64,000 nucleotides of DNA from Amyelois transitella. Taxonomy: Eukaryota; Arthropoda; Insecta; Lepidoptera; Pyralidae. The first letter of the stretch is position 1. Each line of letters starts with the position of its first letter. Position numbers and translations under genes: made by a program. The stretch is from assembly GCF_032362555.1 (NCBI RefSeq), contig NC_083526.1, forward strand, positions 4,050,001-4,114,000. The letters are read 5' to 3'. Of this stretch, positions 11,901-25,900 are shown one piece after another. Below the pieces are notes generated by a model. That model did no database searches. It was not told the DNA's origin and saw only the letters and a program-made list of their open reading frames with translations.

Positions 11901-13948
11901 TTGACGTTCTATACAAACATTTAATTTTTCGCTGATAGTGCATTTCACTCTTTTATTGAAAAGCAAATTTTAAGCTAATATTAAATCTTTATTTTTACGT
12001 TTTGAAATCAAATGAAAAAGAAAATAATGAGACGGGGAATTATTCTCAAAAAAAAAAAAAAAAAGTATATAAGTATCCCAAAATCTAGTACACACAGTAC
12101 ATAAGCACCAACTAGGTTTAAAACTTTCACTTATCAGTCGTTGTAATAACTACCTAGGTATAAATAATATTTCCTATATAACGACTCCAGAATACACGAT
12201 TCGCACCGAGATGTTTTGTCATAATGGAATCATACGCGACTCGTATGAACCTATTGAAATCTTCAACAAAAGTACGACGTATCAGTGAGAGTACACCTAT
12301 ATTTTGCGCTGGCAGCGGATATTATTTTTTCCGATCCTTACTAACAATGTTACGTTCATCGATAGATACGAACTACCATGTCAGCATGTCGACCGGTTTT
12401 ATATGATTTTTATCTTTTTCATCGAACGCTGCGCTAAATCAATTCTCTTGAGCACGTACGTATGCTGTTTCATAACGTTTTTTTTTTTACTTTTTCTTGG
12501 CATAAAAGATGAAAAACCTAAACAGAGATGGGAGAAAGCGAATAGGAAATCTACACAAAAAAATATCTATGCATCATCATATATTATTTTTTGGTATAGA
12601 TTTCTTTAAAAGCTATTGCAAGATTGGACGGTAGTCGTCTTCATGTAAAAACTGTCAATGTGGCACAATTGGACTTCGCTCCAGTGAGGTGAAAAAGGAA
12701 GACGAGAAAAAAAATACCAAGATAAATAAATAAGTAATTAATCTTACCAACAGTTGTAATTAACGTCAAGCAATAAACAAAAGAGTTCATGAAATTCCAG
12801 GATCTCTGTCCGCTATATGACGTCACTCCCGCCTCGTGTGCAGTATGCAGCTGCTCCTCAAATTCATACAACTTTTTCCTAGCCATTGATTTCCAATCCT
12901 CTTCCTTCATATAGTGGCTGCCCCTCCACAAACTCTCAATGAAATCTCTTTTCACACCCCTAGTTCCACACTTATAAGCGTTTTCAAATGATCCTTCCAA
13001 AGACTTGAACATCATGCCCCCTAAACCACACATTATTATTAACAACAGTAAATCACATATACATCTGTTACATTGTAACTTTATTTTAATGTAATCTTGC
13101 TCGTATTCTTGTCTGAATTCCTGCCAATTCGATATTAATTTCCATCTACTTTTAATGGGTTTATTTTTATCAACTGATTTTGATTTAATTTTTTTAAGAT
13201 CTCCTTTTTCCATGTCTTTGCTTTCTTTCATTACCCCGTTTTTATTATCTACAATAGATCGCTTTCTAAGACTAGACTTTGGTTCAATCTGATCATCTTT
13301 TAGTACAGTGTCATAACTATCTTTTGAAAGAAGTATATTACTAAGAGTTTCTCGCTGATCTGCTTCTTGGCTTAAAATATTTAACTTCCGAGTCAATTCA
13401 GCCGTTCTTTCTGATAAATCAAAATCGAATTCATTTTCACTTGGTGATGTTGAATAACAACTTGATGTATATTCAGATTGACTTGCATCTATATATCCAG
13501 AACTTCTCCTTCTTCTTGCAGGTTTTTGAGGTTTTGTTGCTTGTTTTTGACTGACATTTAATCCTGATAAAATTTCTTTATCGCTTATAATTTGAATAGT
13601 TTTAGGGCATGAAATACCTCGAGCATGCCTCGGCGTTGATGGGGTTTTAGTTGGTGTTTGTAAATTTTTATTATAATTTTTGTACTCTGATGGAAGCCGA
13701 GGATCATCTTTTGGTATTGAAAGACTTCGCGCTCGAGCTTTTTGCATCAATTCGATTATTTCTCGGCTTGTTTGACTCATACCTGTACCTGTTTTATCTA
13801 TGACTTGAACTAAATCTGCTCGATTAACGGATTGAGACCTATTTGCTCTTGGAGATCTACTTCTGACAAATCTTCTTGGAGTAGGTACTGCTTTGCGCCT
13901 CGTTCCAGCGACATTCGTATTCTGAAGAATTGCCTGATCCTCACTCAT
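8974..13948 (-). CDS. Same K2P channel, proximal-start isoform with a different TM1/pore 1
   Basis: The alternative front half is one exon, 13969-12748, with ATG at 13948. It joins the shared exons 10964-10762 and 9657-8974 for 695 aa. The exon ends ACTGTTG|GTAAGAT in phase 1, exactly like the exon ending at 18147, so LITTVG joins YGHISP. Its N-terminus (about 290 aa) is basic, Ser/Thr-rich and probably disordered ('RRFVRSRSPRANRSQSVNRA'). TM1 follows (CDLLLLIIMCGLGGMMFKSLEG), then a cap ('FENAYKCGTRG') and pore helix 1 (FMNSFVYCLTLITTVG). The exon opens with an acceptor (ttacag at 13970), so an upstream exon exists. The 21 nt before the ATG are in frame and open. The two front halves have no obvious sequence similarity outside TM1 and the pore. 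Confidence 0.82.
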
Positions 13949-16900
13949 CTCACTCTCACTAGTTTTACTCTGTAAATATTATTATGGATAAAATATTAGT
14001 TATTCTTCTTATGCTAAGTAATCGACAAGATCACCATACTTTGACAATATTTAAGTCAGTTGAAAATATATTGCTATTAACAAAGCGACAAACAAAATCA
14101 CAACTAATTTGATGTAAAAACTGACCCCAAATCTAGTTGCTGATTTACTTCTCGCTGGTTTCACGGGAGGCACTTTACTTTGTTGTTCTTCTCTAGTTTG
14201 CTTTTGTGGTTGTTGTTTATTAATAACCGGCTTTATATCTGTTGACATCTTTCTGCTAGGAGTTCTAACAATACGCTCCCGCACTTCAACTACTGGCTTC
14301 TTTTCCGGAATTAATTTCTTGCTTGGGGTTCTTTCAATAGCTATAACCTTTGTTACAAGTTCACCAGGAGCCGGAGCTGGTGTTTCTGGTGTTTTTGGTG
14401 TTGTAACTTTATTATTTTGTTTAATATCTTTCTCGTCGAAACTGAAGACTTGTTCATTTTTCACTGGAGTTTTAGATTTTTTCTCTGAGTCATCTGACTT
14501 TTTTTCATCTGGGTATACCATTTCTTCTAACTTTTTAGGAGTAGTTGGCATTGGGAAATTAAATTCACTTTCTTTTGGTAATCCGCTGCTTGATAAAGGA
14601 GGTGACAAAGAATTTCGTCTTTCTTTAGGTGACTCGATAGTAAGAGAATTACGTCGAGTAGGTTCTTCATCTTTGAGATTTAAAGTGTAATTCGTACTTA
14701 ACAGTTTATTTGTTGGATCAATAAAACTTCCTTTTCTTTGTAATAGCACAAGTTCTTCTTTATCGGGAATTGCGAACGGTGAAACACTTCTTCGTCTCCT
14801 TTCATTAGCAGCCATAGCCCTAGCTTCTAAAACTTCTTCTGTGTTCAAATCGTAAACAGGATCTTTAACATTACATTTTTCTTGAACCATGCGCCGCATT
14901 TCTTCATACGTTTTATCCGCTTCAATTTCTCTTGAATTTCGCTGTGGTTTAAAATCTTCATCATCGGATGTAGTTGTGTCTTCATGTGGTACAAGCGTTC
15001 TGCCAGGTTCTGGAGTCTTCTCTCTTTGTCTTGCCGCTTGAGTTCTATTTTTTGATAAGTTTCTACGTTTTCTGATTGACATTTGCTGTTTCTGTTCAGT
15101 GTCCATTTCGTCGGGTTCTTTTTTATCAGGAGATTTTGAAACTAATTGACCACTGGTTTGTGTCTCGGATTCTGCTTTTATTGTAGGGATTTTTAGGGTA
15201 AGGACATTCTTTTCTTCCTTCCTCACTTCACTCATTACCTATCTTCTCCTTTACGTTGCGACTGTAAAAAAAAACACGCGTGAATTAGATAACAGCGAAT
15301 CGATACTGATTATTCGAACACAAAGAGCCGCTAATTTTGGCATCCATCAATAGGTCTTCTGCCAATGTTGTATGAGATGACAACAGCAATCTACACAGCA
15401 CTCAATACTACTTACCGTTTCTGTATCGGCCGATATAAACTTCAACGGGGTCAAATCAGATGCCTAAGAAAAGAATCTATTTTGGACGCCTCATCGTGAC
15501 ACGCGTAAACAAACATGTGCGGGACACATTATTTTTGTCACTCTTCCTAGTGGATATCACTTTACACTTTCTATGTCTTGATAAAAGTCTTTATTTATCG
15601 ACGTTTCGATTCGTAAACATGGATTGTCGTGAAATTTCTAAATGCACTCTTCGGTTCAAGCTTGCAGTAACTGAGCGAAAAGCCAAGCCGCTGGGCACTG
15701 ATCCAAATTTAAAACAACTATTACTACATTCACGTTAGTTCGTATAGCGTACACTGATAATAATAAGCACGACCAAAATAATCAGACATTCGTCGTATGC
15801 TAAAAGCAATCAAATAACAAAGAGACTAGTGTGATCCCACATCGTGAATAGTTCAGGTTAAATTGGGTCCACATTGGAGCGCTTTTGTCAATATATGCAG
15901 GGAAAAATTGCGTTTCATTTTTATTTTCCACTCCATGTTCATCATGTCATGTGTACGAGTATATTTATCAAATTGTCACAGTTGGATATATTTTAAGGGT
16001 TTTCGTTATTATTTGCTATTTTCTAAAGAAATCTCTACCAGTGAATGTCAGAAATTCATTAAAGTTATACATAAGTAAAGGTAGTGAAAAATTACGAATA
16101 GGAAAAAAATACCAAGTCAACTATCCTGAATAGGCCATTGAGACGTTAAATAATACAACTTCCAATATTTTTATCCAACTTAATAGGAAGTAGAATAGTT
16201 TTTTTATTTCATTACTGTTGTTGTGAGTTAAAACAGAAAGGAAAATAACGAGCTAAATAAATATCGCGTTTGAAATATTTCAACGGGAAACAAAGAATTT
16301 TCTTTCTAACGCATCCGAACCGCTTTGTGTAAGCTTTTGTGGGGCCAAATATAAACATTGTCGCGTTTCTAAAGAAATAAATAAGTTAACTTTCATTTCA
16401 AAGACTACAATTGTTGATGGCACTACTATTATTAGTGTGAATTCCTTTGTTTTGTCGACGCTTAAGAAACGCCTGCTGTTTTAAAATGAAATCCAAGAGG
16501 TGCTTTTGCAGTATTGCTATGAAAATAATTCAGGCGAAAAGGTATTTCAATTCAGAAACTTCTTTGTTGAAAAGATAAATATAACTGTGATAAATCTATT
16601 TTTGTTCTATCAACTGTTTAAGCAAAATATAATGACTCTTATAGATGACTTGGATAAACACAAATTGTATCTACTAATTATTTTATTGATAATTTTTTTT
16701 TATTAACCGACGGAAGCAAACATAATAATTATCTTCTAACTCTGGGAAGCTCTTCATAAGATGTCTAGGACTCTGTTTTAAACTTACAGTATATAAGTAT
16801 ATACTGTACGAATAACAGGTAAGTACCTGAATGAGTATTTTGATCCAATTAGACTTGTGACCCACTTATGGTAGACTGACCGTTAACGTAACTAAATCAC

Positions 16901-19900
16901 TGGCATCCATGCTAATCCACACTTCCATTTTAATGAATATCCACATCCATAAAGAAAGTCAAATATTTGTATCTTTCTCTTTTAATACTATTCGTTTGCG
17001 AATATTACACGTACTCCCATATTTCTGCATAGATTTTATTGAAATTTGGCACACACAGAACAAACTTTCAGAAAAAAAAAATGTCTACTTTTATATTTTT
17101 TGATAGGTTATTCCCATAAGGTCCCGGTTCATTCCCGGGCAAAAAGCTAGTTAATGCTAGCCATCTATATGCTAAAAACCGCGAGAGTCGTTAATTTTAT
17201 TGAAGCAGATGGACTATGGAAATTTTTATGAGAAAATTACTTTTCAACTTCACCTTATAAAATTTTTAAAGACTGTAAACTTAGCGAATTGAATCTACCC
17301 AAAGGTAATTAAGGTTCTTGTAAGGAAGCCATTACATCTAAAATTATAATTTATCGAAAAATATTATAGGAATATAATGAAACGTAATTTTGTTTGTTAA
17401 TAAAGTCGGTAAAAAACCTATTTTGTTCTCAGATTGTATTTTGTTTTTAATTAACTGAAAATTGTAGCATCGTATAATATATTCTATATTGGCTTTCGAT
17501 ATTTATGTCATTTCAAATTAAGAAAAAAAACTAGAATCTCCTGTTTTCAATATATTTTCTTACAAGATTGCCTTTTCGGAAAATGTGGATTCGCCAATGA
17601 CCACATGACGGAAAATTTAGTATTTGTTATTAAATTTTCATTGTCTAAAACTATAAAGGACTTGTTGTTTTTTACGGTGGGCTATCGGCATATAAAAAAA
17701 TTCGCCTTGAAAATTTCTGATGCACAATTTATCAATACTTTTTATGACATCAATTAGGACTTGATTTTGTTCCATTCTATTCTGCCGGCTTAAATACAGA
17801 CTTACCATCATTGTCATGTCTGGGGAAGGACCGGGATCCCAAAGCGGACTGGTCAGATATACGAGTATATACTGTGTTACTTTCATCTTATCTCTATATC
17901 TCTTTCCCAGGTGAACATAACCCACCATTATTACACCATGTTACACCATGATCAATTACCTACTTTCCTCATATTAGTTAAGCGCTTTTGAAGTCGTAAA
18001 ATCAATCGGGCTAGCAACCTGTTACTATGTAAATAACAATTTCATCACTAAGCATTACAACGTACCCTTTTAGTCTTCTCATTACTGTTGGCTCTATCTA
18101 GCCTGTAAGGGATAAAGACGTGATTTGTATGAGATAAATAACTTACCAATTGTAGTGTAAATGGTTCCAGCGTAGAATAAAGAGTTCCAGAAGGTCCAAG
18201 TCTTCTTTTTGGAGCCGTCATTGTTGGTATGCTTCATGCATTCTGTGTAGTTCGCTTCGTAGGCTTTTAGATCTTCTACGATTGCACTAAGAATATCGAA
18301 GTTTCTGTCCTGTAGAAAGAGAGTTGCTTTTTTAGAAGTGAAGGTTATGTCAATCCCATTTTAATCAAAATTGCGACTGTATTTGTATAGAAAAATGGTT
18401 AAGATTTGCAAGATGCCTCGAACAGACTATTACGAATAAGGAATCAATTTTATTTCTAAAACAAAAAACCTTCTATGTGATGATTCTTATGTTATTTTGA
18501 TGATATGCTTTGCTTGCATCCTATCATATAGGATGCAGGATCAAATAATTACTAAATATTACCCCTTTTTATCAGAAACTTTAAGTAACAAAATGTTCAA
18601 CAAAGCGAAACGTCTCATGAGCTATCTGCCTGCCTAGTAATCAACCATGTAGCAAAACTTCTATCAAGAGGGCTGATTATATAACGTTATATTTCCTACT
18701 TTAATACTTCCATAAAAATAATTTATATTTCTCTCGTCTATAATATTTGAGTCACTAATTTGAAAAAAAAAACACTTGGTATATATTTGTACATAAACTC
18801 TAACACCAAAGGATGCAGGATCTATTGGCCTCGGTAAGTAGTAAATAAAATTGATTGTTCAGTTATAGGTAGGTACTCACTTGGAATCGTGTGTGATTTC
18901 TAAATATTGATTCATGTATCTTCATCGCCATTTCTTCTCTGACAAGCGTTATGTTCTTCACATAATTTTCTTCGTGTGGGCCTGAAACAAGAAAGTTTAA
19001 CTGTCAAATAGGTAACTGTCAATATATAATTGGGTTTACGTATTCTAGGGTATGATTATTTACAAACTAATTGCGCCCCGGGGCTTCGCTCTCGAGGGAA
19101 TTTCGGGATTGAAAGAAGATAGATACTTATTATGATTTTCCAGGTTATATTCTACCGGTATACAAAATTTCGTCAAATCAGTAGATTTCGCGTGAATGAG
19201 TATCTAACAAACTCACATCCATACATCCTTATAAATTTCATATTAATTTATTATATACGTCTATGTCACGAATTAATCACGTCTATATCCCTTTCGGGGT
19301 CGACAGAGCCAGCAGTCTTAAAAAGACTGATAGACGTTCAAATGTTTGGCTAAATGAAAGAATTCAGATTCGAATAGTGACAGGTTGCAAGCCCATCGCC
19401 TAAAAGAAGAATTTCAAGTTTAGCCTATCCCTTAGTCACCTTTTATGACATGGAAAAGAGATGGAGGGGTCCTATTCTTTTTTCTATTGGTGCCGGGAAC
19501 CACACGGCATTTATTATATTAGAAGGTTTATATTATCATATCGTAGCGCATTTCTGATAGCATCATTGTTATCAATCATAATATTTTCAAAGAACTGTGA
19601 TCATAAGCTTAGATCTACTTTTAACTGTAAAGTAACTTGATGACGGATACAAAGTCTAACTATAGATATACTTAATAACTATACAAATTGGAATAATTAT
19701 GAGTACTTTTAAAAATAATAACTAAGTTTCATTTTTATTTCTACGAATATATATCAAACGAATAGAAAAGTTCAAAATAAGGGTCAATATTTGTATAACA
19801 TGACTGAGATTTGAAGCCCAACCCCCAAAGTTCAAAGGGAAAAACATTACCAGTATGCCAAAGATGTTTCATAACTTACATTATGAAATCTTTGGAGTCT

Positions 19901-22900
19901 TAAGAAGAAATCGCTATTGGCTAACCCTTCTCAATAGATTAACTATCCATTTGTCACACATCACTCAACTACACACACAAGCTAATTTAATTTACTGTTC
20001 ATCTCATATGACAGAAGAAAAAAAAAACAGAAATAAACATTTAACCCACTGACCTACTTTCCTAGATGTCTGAAGAAAGATATTTCAGAAGTTATTCATT
20101 TTTGAACAGCTTTCTGAATTTACATGTTAGTGACATGAAGTGCTTTAGAGGTGCTGAATTAAGCGGAATATTATTCAGGTGAGACTATGTTTAAATATGA
20201 AGAGAGAATGTTTACTTGTATCAAATCTCGTTTATCTTCTATACAGACAATAAGTTGTCTCTTACAAGTTTATTTTTGATAGATAGTCCATTTGCGAAAT
20301 AAAGTCAACAAAAAAAAAACGAACTTGTAACGACTTTTTGTTAAAAAATATATATTTTTTTAATTACTGCCTTGAGAAGTAAATGCAAAATGAAACAGAT
20401 ATATCATAATGCATTACTTTTGCCATTAACTGTACTTTATTTCACAAAATATTTTTTTGTTTATTTTTTTACACTTTTTTTGCAGATAACCAATGGTTTA
20501 TGGGAATGTCTAGGGTCTTGGGCTCGTGACGCTGTCTACTGGGGAACCTAGCAAAATAAGTTACTTTTATAGTTACATTTACTAGGCTAGAAGGTTTCTC
20601 ACGTAAGAAGCATCGGTGATTGAATATTTCTCATAAAAAAATCTTAAAAGAGATAAGATTCGAAGCCGGTACATCTCCCACATGAATTGTATTCTTTAAT
20701 CACTCTACCACTGACAAAAAACATACCTTTGTACCGCGAATAATACCAACAATAGAAGCGCCTTTACACTCCAAAGATCATGTTAGAAGATTCACAAACT
20801 TTCTTACCGAATGTTTTCCTAAAACAAAGGGAACTGAGCCCCAATTATCTTTTATCTTTTACGTTAAAAACATCAGTCTGGAGTTGGCAATCATAAAACT
20901 CGATAAAGGTACACGTTTTATCCATTTGGCTCGGCTTAAGCTATCAGACAAATATATACAAACGATATTCAATTTTTAATATCATCTTTTGAGCTGGGAA
21001 GGTTTTATTAGGATTCCGGTAGGTATTCATGCAGTGTCGAAATAGAACGTTGGCATAGGATTACCATAATGATAAGTGCTAAACTGTCATGGTCCGAGTG
21101 GACCCTGGCTCTTGAGAATAGTCTATCTTTTTACGTGGATTTTGTGAAAGTCGACTAAGGCAATAGGAACATTGATCTAGTGCAAGCTTCCATGCTCGTC
21201 TGATAGAGAAAAAAATGTAATTTCGGCCACTTGTCTTCACTTTGTAATGTAAAAAATAATCAAGGAAAAGCAAATGAACTTGAGGTTCTTTTAGGCGATG
21301 TGTAAGCAACCGTAATGTGTGCTGGGTGGTTCCCAGCACTAATACAAAAAAAAATATGATATGACTACTCCATCACTTTCCCATGGATGTCGTAAAAGGC
21401 GACTAAGAGATACAATCTTGGGATTCTTTTTTAGGCGACAGGCTAGCGACCTGTTACTATTTGAATCTCAATGCTATCTTAAGCCAAATAGCTGAACGTG
21501 GCCTACCAGTCTTTTCAAGACTGTTGGCGCTATCTACCCCACAAGGGATATAGACGTGACCATTATGTATGTATGTAAGCAACAGTAGGTATATCACTAT
21601 CTGGATCGCTAATTTTCGAATAAATAAATTTCGAATTTTCGAGACTATTAGCTCTGTCTACCACGTAACGGGTTAAGTTGCGATATATGTATCTACTCTC
21701 TACCTAAGGGCGTGCAGTGTAACTTGTATTACTTCATTTATTTTCCCCTGAGGCGTCATTGTAAAAGACAACCAATGTAAATACATCCCTATAACAAAAG
21801 CCTGTAGACACAAAATCAGAACAGCATAATTTAATATACTTGTATATTATATTGTTTGAAGTGAACCTGGAAGGTTTCGTGAAATATCACGTGAGTATTT
21901 TAGACAACGATAAAACATAATAATATGGCTGGTCTTTGCTCGGCGCTTGAATCTCGTACAAAAATTCCAGAAAAGACGCATAAGTAAATTTTATCTATAC
22001 TTACTTGCAAAATTCCATCAATATCAGATTTGTATTCGGAGTAGTCTGGGAACTTGGTCTGATGATAGAAACTTTTTTAAATTTTAAAGTTTTTTTTTTT
22101 TATTTGCATTATAGTTTTGTGTTCGTGTTTGAGTTAAAGCATCTGTATTTTTTTTTTTGTTTTTCGTTTTCAGAAGGTTTACTGGTGAATAGGTTTTCAG
22201 TTTTGTGGATAAATAAATAAAAAAAAAATCTTAAGTTGAACGGAAAAATGCCGTCATTTTCAATCTGGTAAATCATTTGTAATTAAAGTCTATTCTGTAC
22301 TATTTATAAATGGATCTTCAATTGTTTTTATCTATGCGAAAAAGTGAACACTGTCGAATGTGTTAATCCGCTAAATGCGAGTTAAGCCTCTTTAATCTGC
22401 AAGGGTTTGTGGAAAATGGATAGGGAATATAACAATTTCAAACTGGAGTTTTAAGCAATAATCTGCTGTCTGTGAATCAGATCGTGTGGATCTGTGAATA
22501 AGACTGTATTGAATTTCGGAAGTTTATTTGGAGACCGACCAAGCGAGCCAACAACACTCCCTTTATACATACATAAAATCACGCCTCTTTCCCGGAGGGG
22601 TAGGCAGAGACTACATTTTTCCACTTGTCTCCCTTTATTTTTGTATTTAGTACTTCGTCATTATATTAGGAGGTTGGATTAATTTTTTTGTTAGACAATA
22701 AACATTAATACATTGGATTAAATTGTTTTTAAGACAATAAATTATCTTTAGTTACTAAAGGATTTTTTTTGTTACTTTCTCATCCATAGAGACTCTCTAT
22801 TTCGCCCTAGAATCATAAAAATAAGTTACATAGACATTTTTCTTATAGTGTTCCCAGTACAATGGACAGTCTAGCAAGATATTATTATTTGCTTATTCTG

Positions 22901-25900
22901 AACTAAAGGGTTGATATGCATTCACCTTTACCCAGCCTAACAGCCTCCGCCGCAGATGGCGACTTCCTGAACCCACCCTCCGGAAGTAGGTGTGCTACAT
23001 TTGTTATTCTCATAACAACGTCTGTATAGCTATGCGTACTGACATCTTTTTAATTTAATTCTTTAGAAGATTTCAATTGTGAAGATGAATTATATCAGAA
23101 ATCATTATAGAGGAAGTTTTTTTCATATAGATGACTGTCTACCCCATAAGGGATAAAGAAGTGATTGTAGGTATATATGTATATTTAAAAAAAACTTTCA
23201 AGGATCGTAGCAAATGGAAATCCATAGTCTTTTAATGGGAGATCGGCGTGATAGTATGTATGTATGTTTAAAAAACAATAGCGTTTTGGTTTCCTGTCTC
23301 GGAATATTCTATAAACGGAATATACGTATACCTAAACATTAACATACATACATAAACCACGTATTTATCTCTTACGGGGTAGACAAAGCCAACAGTCTTT
23401 TAACAACTTTATTACTACGTCAGATATAAAGCTTTAGAATGGAATCGAGATTTAAATAAGCAGTAACAGGTTGCTAGCCCATCGTTTAAAAGAAAGTTTA
23501 TTTGCCATTCCCTTGATTGCTTTTTACGATCTGCACTATTTTCTTTTCCCTGTCATACCAGGACGAAACCACGGAAGGTATACCTGAACAATATCTAACA
23601 TTTAACACGGAAATAACATCCAGCTTAAACGGTACATTTCCTCGTCTTAAACATACAATATGTCTACCACGAGTCTTTCCAGAGTCGCTAACGATTGTAG
23701 TCATTTGTAGATGCACAAATTATCTATCAGAAGAAAATTTTTTTTTTGTATGTTTGTAAAGCGTTAACTTAAAACCGTTGGTCTGACTGATGAAGACTGA
23801 AATTTAGTAAAAAACAACAAAATCAGTTCGAATAATTTCAAGGTAATAATGATAATGACTGTAATACAAAAGTTCTTACTTAGGTGGTGCCGAAAATAAA
23901 AGCGAGATCCATGTTCGTGGCGAACGATCTGTTTTTATAATTATACATACATACATACATATCATCACGTCTATATCCCTTACGGGGTAGACAGAGCCAA
24001 CAGTCTTGAAAAGACTGAAAGGCCACGTTCAGCTATTTGGCTTAATGAGAGAATTGAGATTCAAATAGTGACAGGTTGCTAGCCTGTCGCCTAAAGAAGA
24101 ATCCCAAGTTTGTAAGCCTATCCCTTAGTCGCCTTTTACGACATCCATGGGAAAGAGATGGAGTGGTCCTATTCTCTTTTGTATTGGTGCCGGGAACCAC
24201 ACGGCATATATAATTATATTCATAATTATGAATAAATTATTTTGATGACACAATTTTCAATGTAGATTGTAAAAACTAATTAATCCAAGATAAAGGCTAA
24301 TACATGGTATTCTTCTTTCAGACGATAGGGTAGCAACCTGACGCTATCTGAATTTCTACTCCTCTTCAAGTTGTTACTTTTGGTCCTACCCCGTACGGAA
24401 CAAAGACGTGATTATAAAATATTATATCGTCAAACTGTCTCAAGCGACTAAAGTTTTCTAAAACCAGTGGTAGAGCTACAGAATTGTTAAATTTCTCGCT
24501 CGTATTCTCGTAGCTAGAAATGTGTCAAGATTTCTGCCTTCAATGTGCACATTTAATCTTACAAATTTGGCTGCAAATTTTCAGTGCGAGGATACTGGAA
24601 ACCATTACTTCGCACCGTAGTTTTCCCTGAAAATACTCTTCTGATATGGAATTTCCTTTATTTATTTTTGTTTTCTCTCTTTCTGCAGTATCCACTAGTA
24701 AACTTCAAAGGTCAATATGAAGGTACTAATTTTTTCGCTTTTTCACCCAAAGTGAATGAATCTTCGGACACCAATTTTGTTAAGATCAAGTATCAGTATA
24801 TATCAGTACAACACGATCAATCAGAGAGTTGGAAAATAAATTTGTTTTGCCTTGATGGATGGCCATTCGTGTAAAGGTGATCATTGACAAATGGACGAAC
24901 ATCCGGGGTGAACTAGCGTTTATAGTCTATGGCTAGCTTTGTGGCACGATTTTGAAATATTTATTTATCCCGGTATGTACTTCAGTTACTGGGACTTTCG
25001 GAATTGACTAGATTATCTGTGTCATCACTAACGCCACCTTCATCGCTGTTTTTTTCCAACTTTTTTCCAACAAAAAAAAAAGTTCACTAATTCTTTGTGC
25101 TCTATTTCATTGGCATGTTCCTTTATGTGATCTATATAGGAATGCACTAAGACATGATTCACTGAATTCCCACGTTTATAAACGAACGTTAATAAACGGG
25201 AATTTTTACTGTACGTTTCTGCGGGAGAAGCCGCTGGCGTCCTCTAGTCAACGTTACGATTGTATTTTGTTTACTCCCGTAGTCAAAGGGACTGGATTGT
25301 CAGTAAAAATAAACAGTTTTAAAACCACCATTTGTTTACACAAAACCTACGTCGTTGTGCAAACATTGGTTTACAGTTAACGGAATTATTTACATTTTGT
25401 TAATTAAACAAAGGCTTTACAACATTTAAGGCTGAAACAATAACCTTCTCAAATTTGCATGTATCAACCAATTCAAAATTGTCGTTCGCTGTAAATGATA
25501 CTCTAGGAGTTATTCTTTACATACTTACATACATACCATCACGCCTGTTTTCCATTGGGGTAGGCAAAGACTATGGATTTCCACTTACTACGAAAAACCT
25601 ATATTCTTTTGGCGCTAAATTTACACGTGTAGACGGCACTAAATTCGCGCTAGTCTAAGATAAATAACAAAACAGTTTGTAAGGAACTTTATATTGTGAC
25701 AAATATTTATGAAAAATTTACTTTTACATCTACCTCATTTGAACTATACTGTAACACGAGCGAAAAGCAACTTTTAAACAGCGCACCAAAAACTTTATCC
25801 GCAGAAAGCGATACAGAAGCAGATTTGACTGATGCAATAGATTACTCCCAGACTGAGGTAGAAGAGAAGTGGTATAGATCTTCCAACGATAAAAAAGAGG

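Noticed and set aside
14319-14690. 123-aa plus-strand open frame rich in Ser, Phe and Val
   Set aside because: It is the antisense shadow of the 15235-14051 coding exon and has no splice context or family resemblance.
22942-24207. CRISPR-like or tandem array because of recurring similar blocks
   Set aside because: The blocks are dispersed family B copies in both orientations with unequal spacing and no direct-repeat/spacer periodicity.
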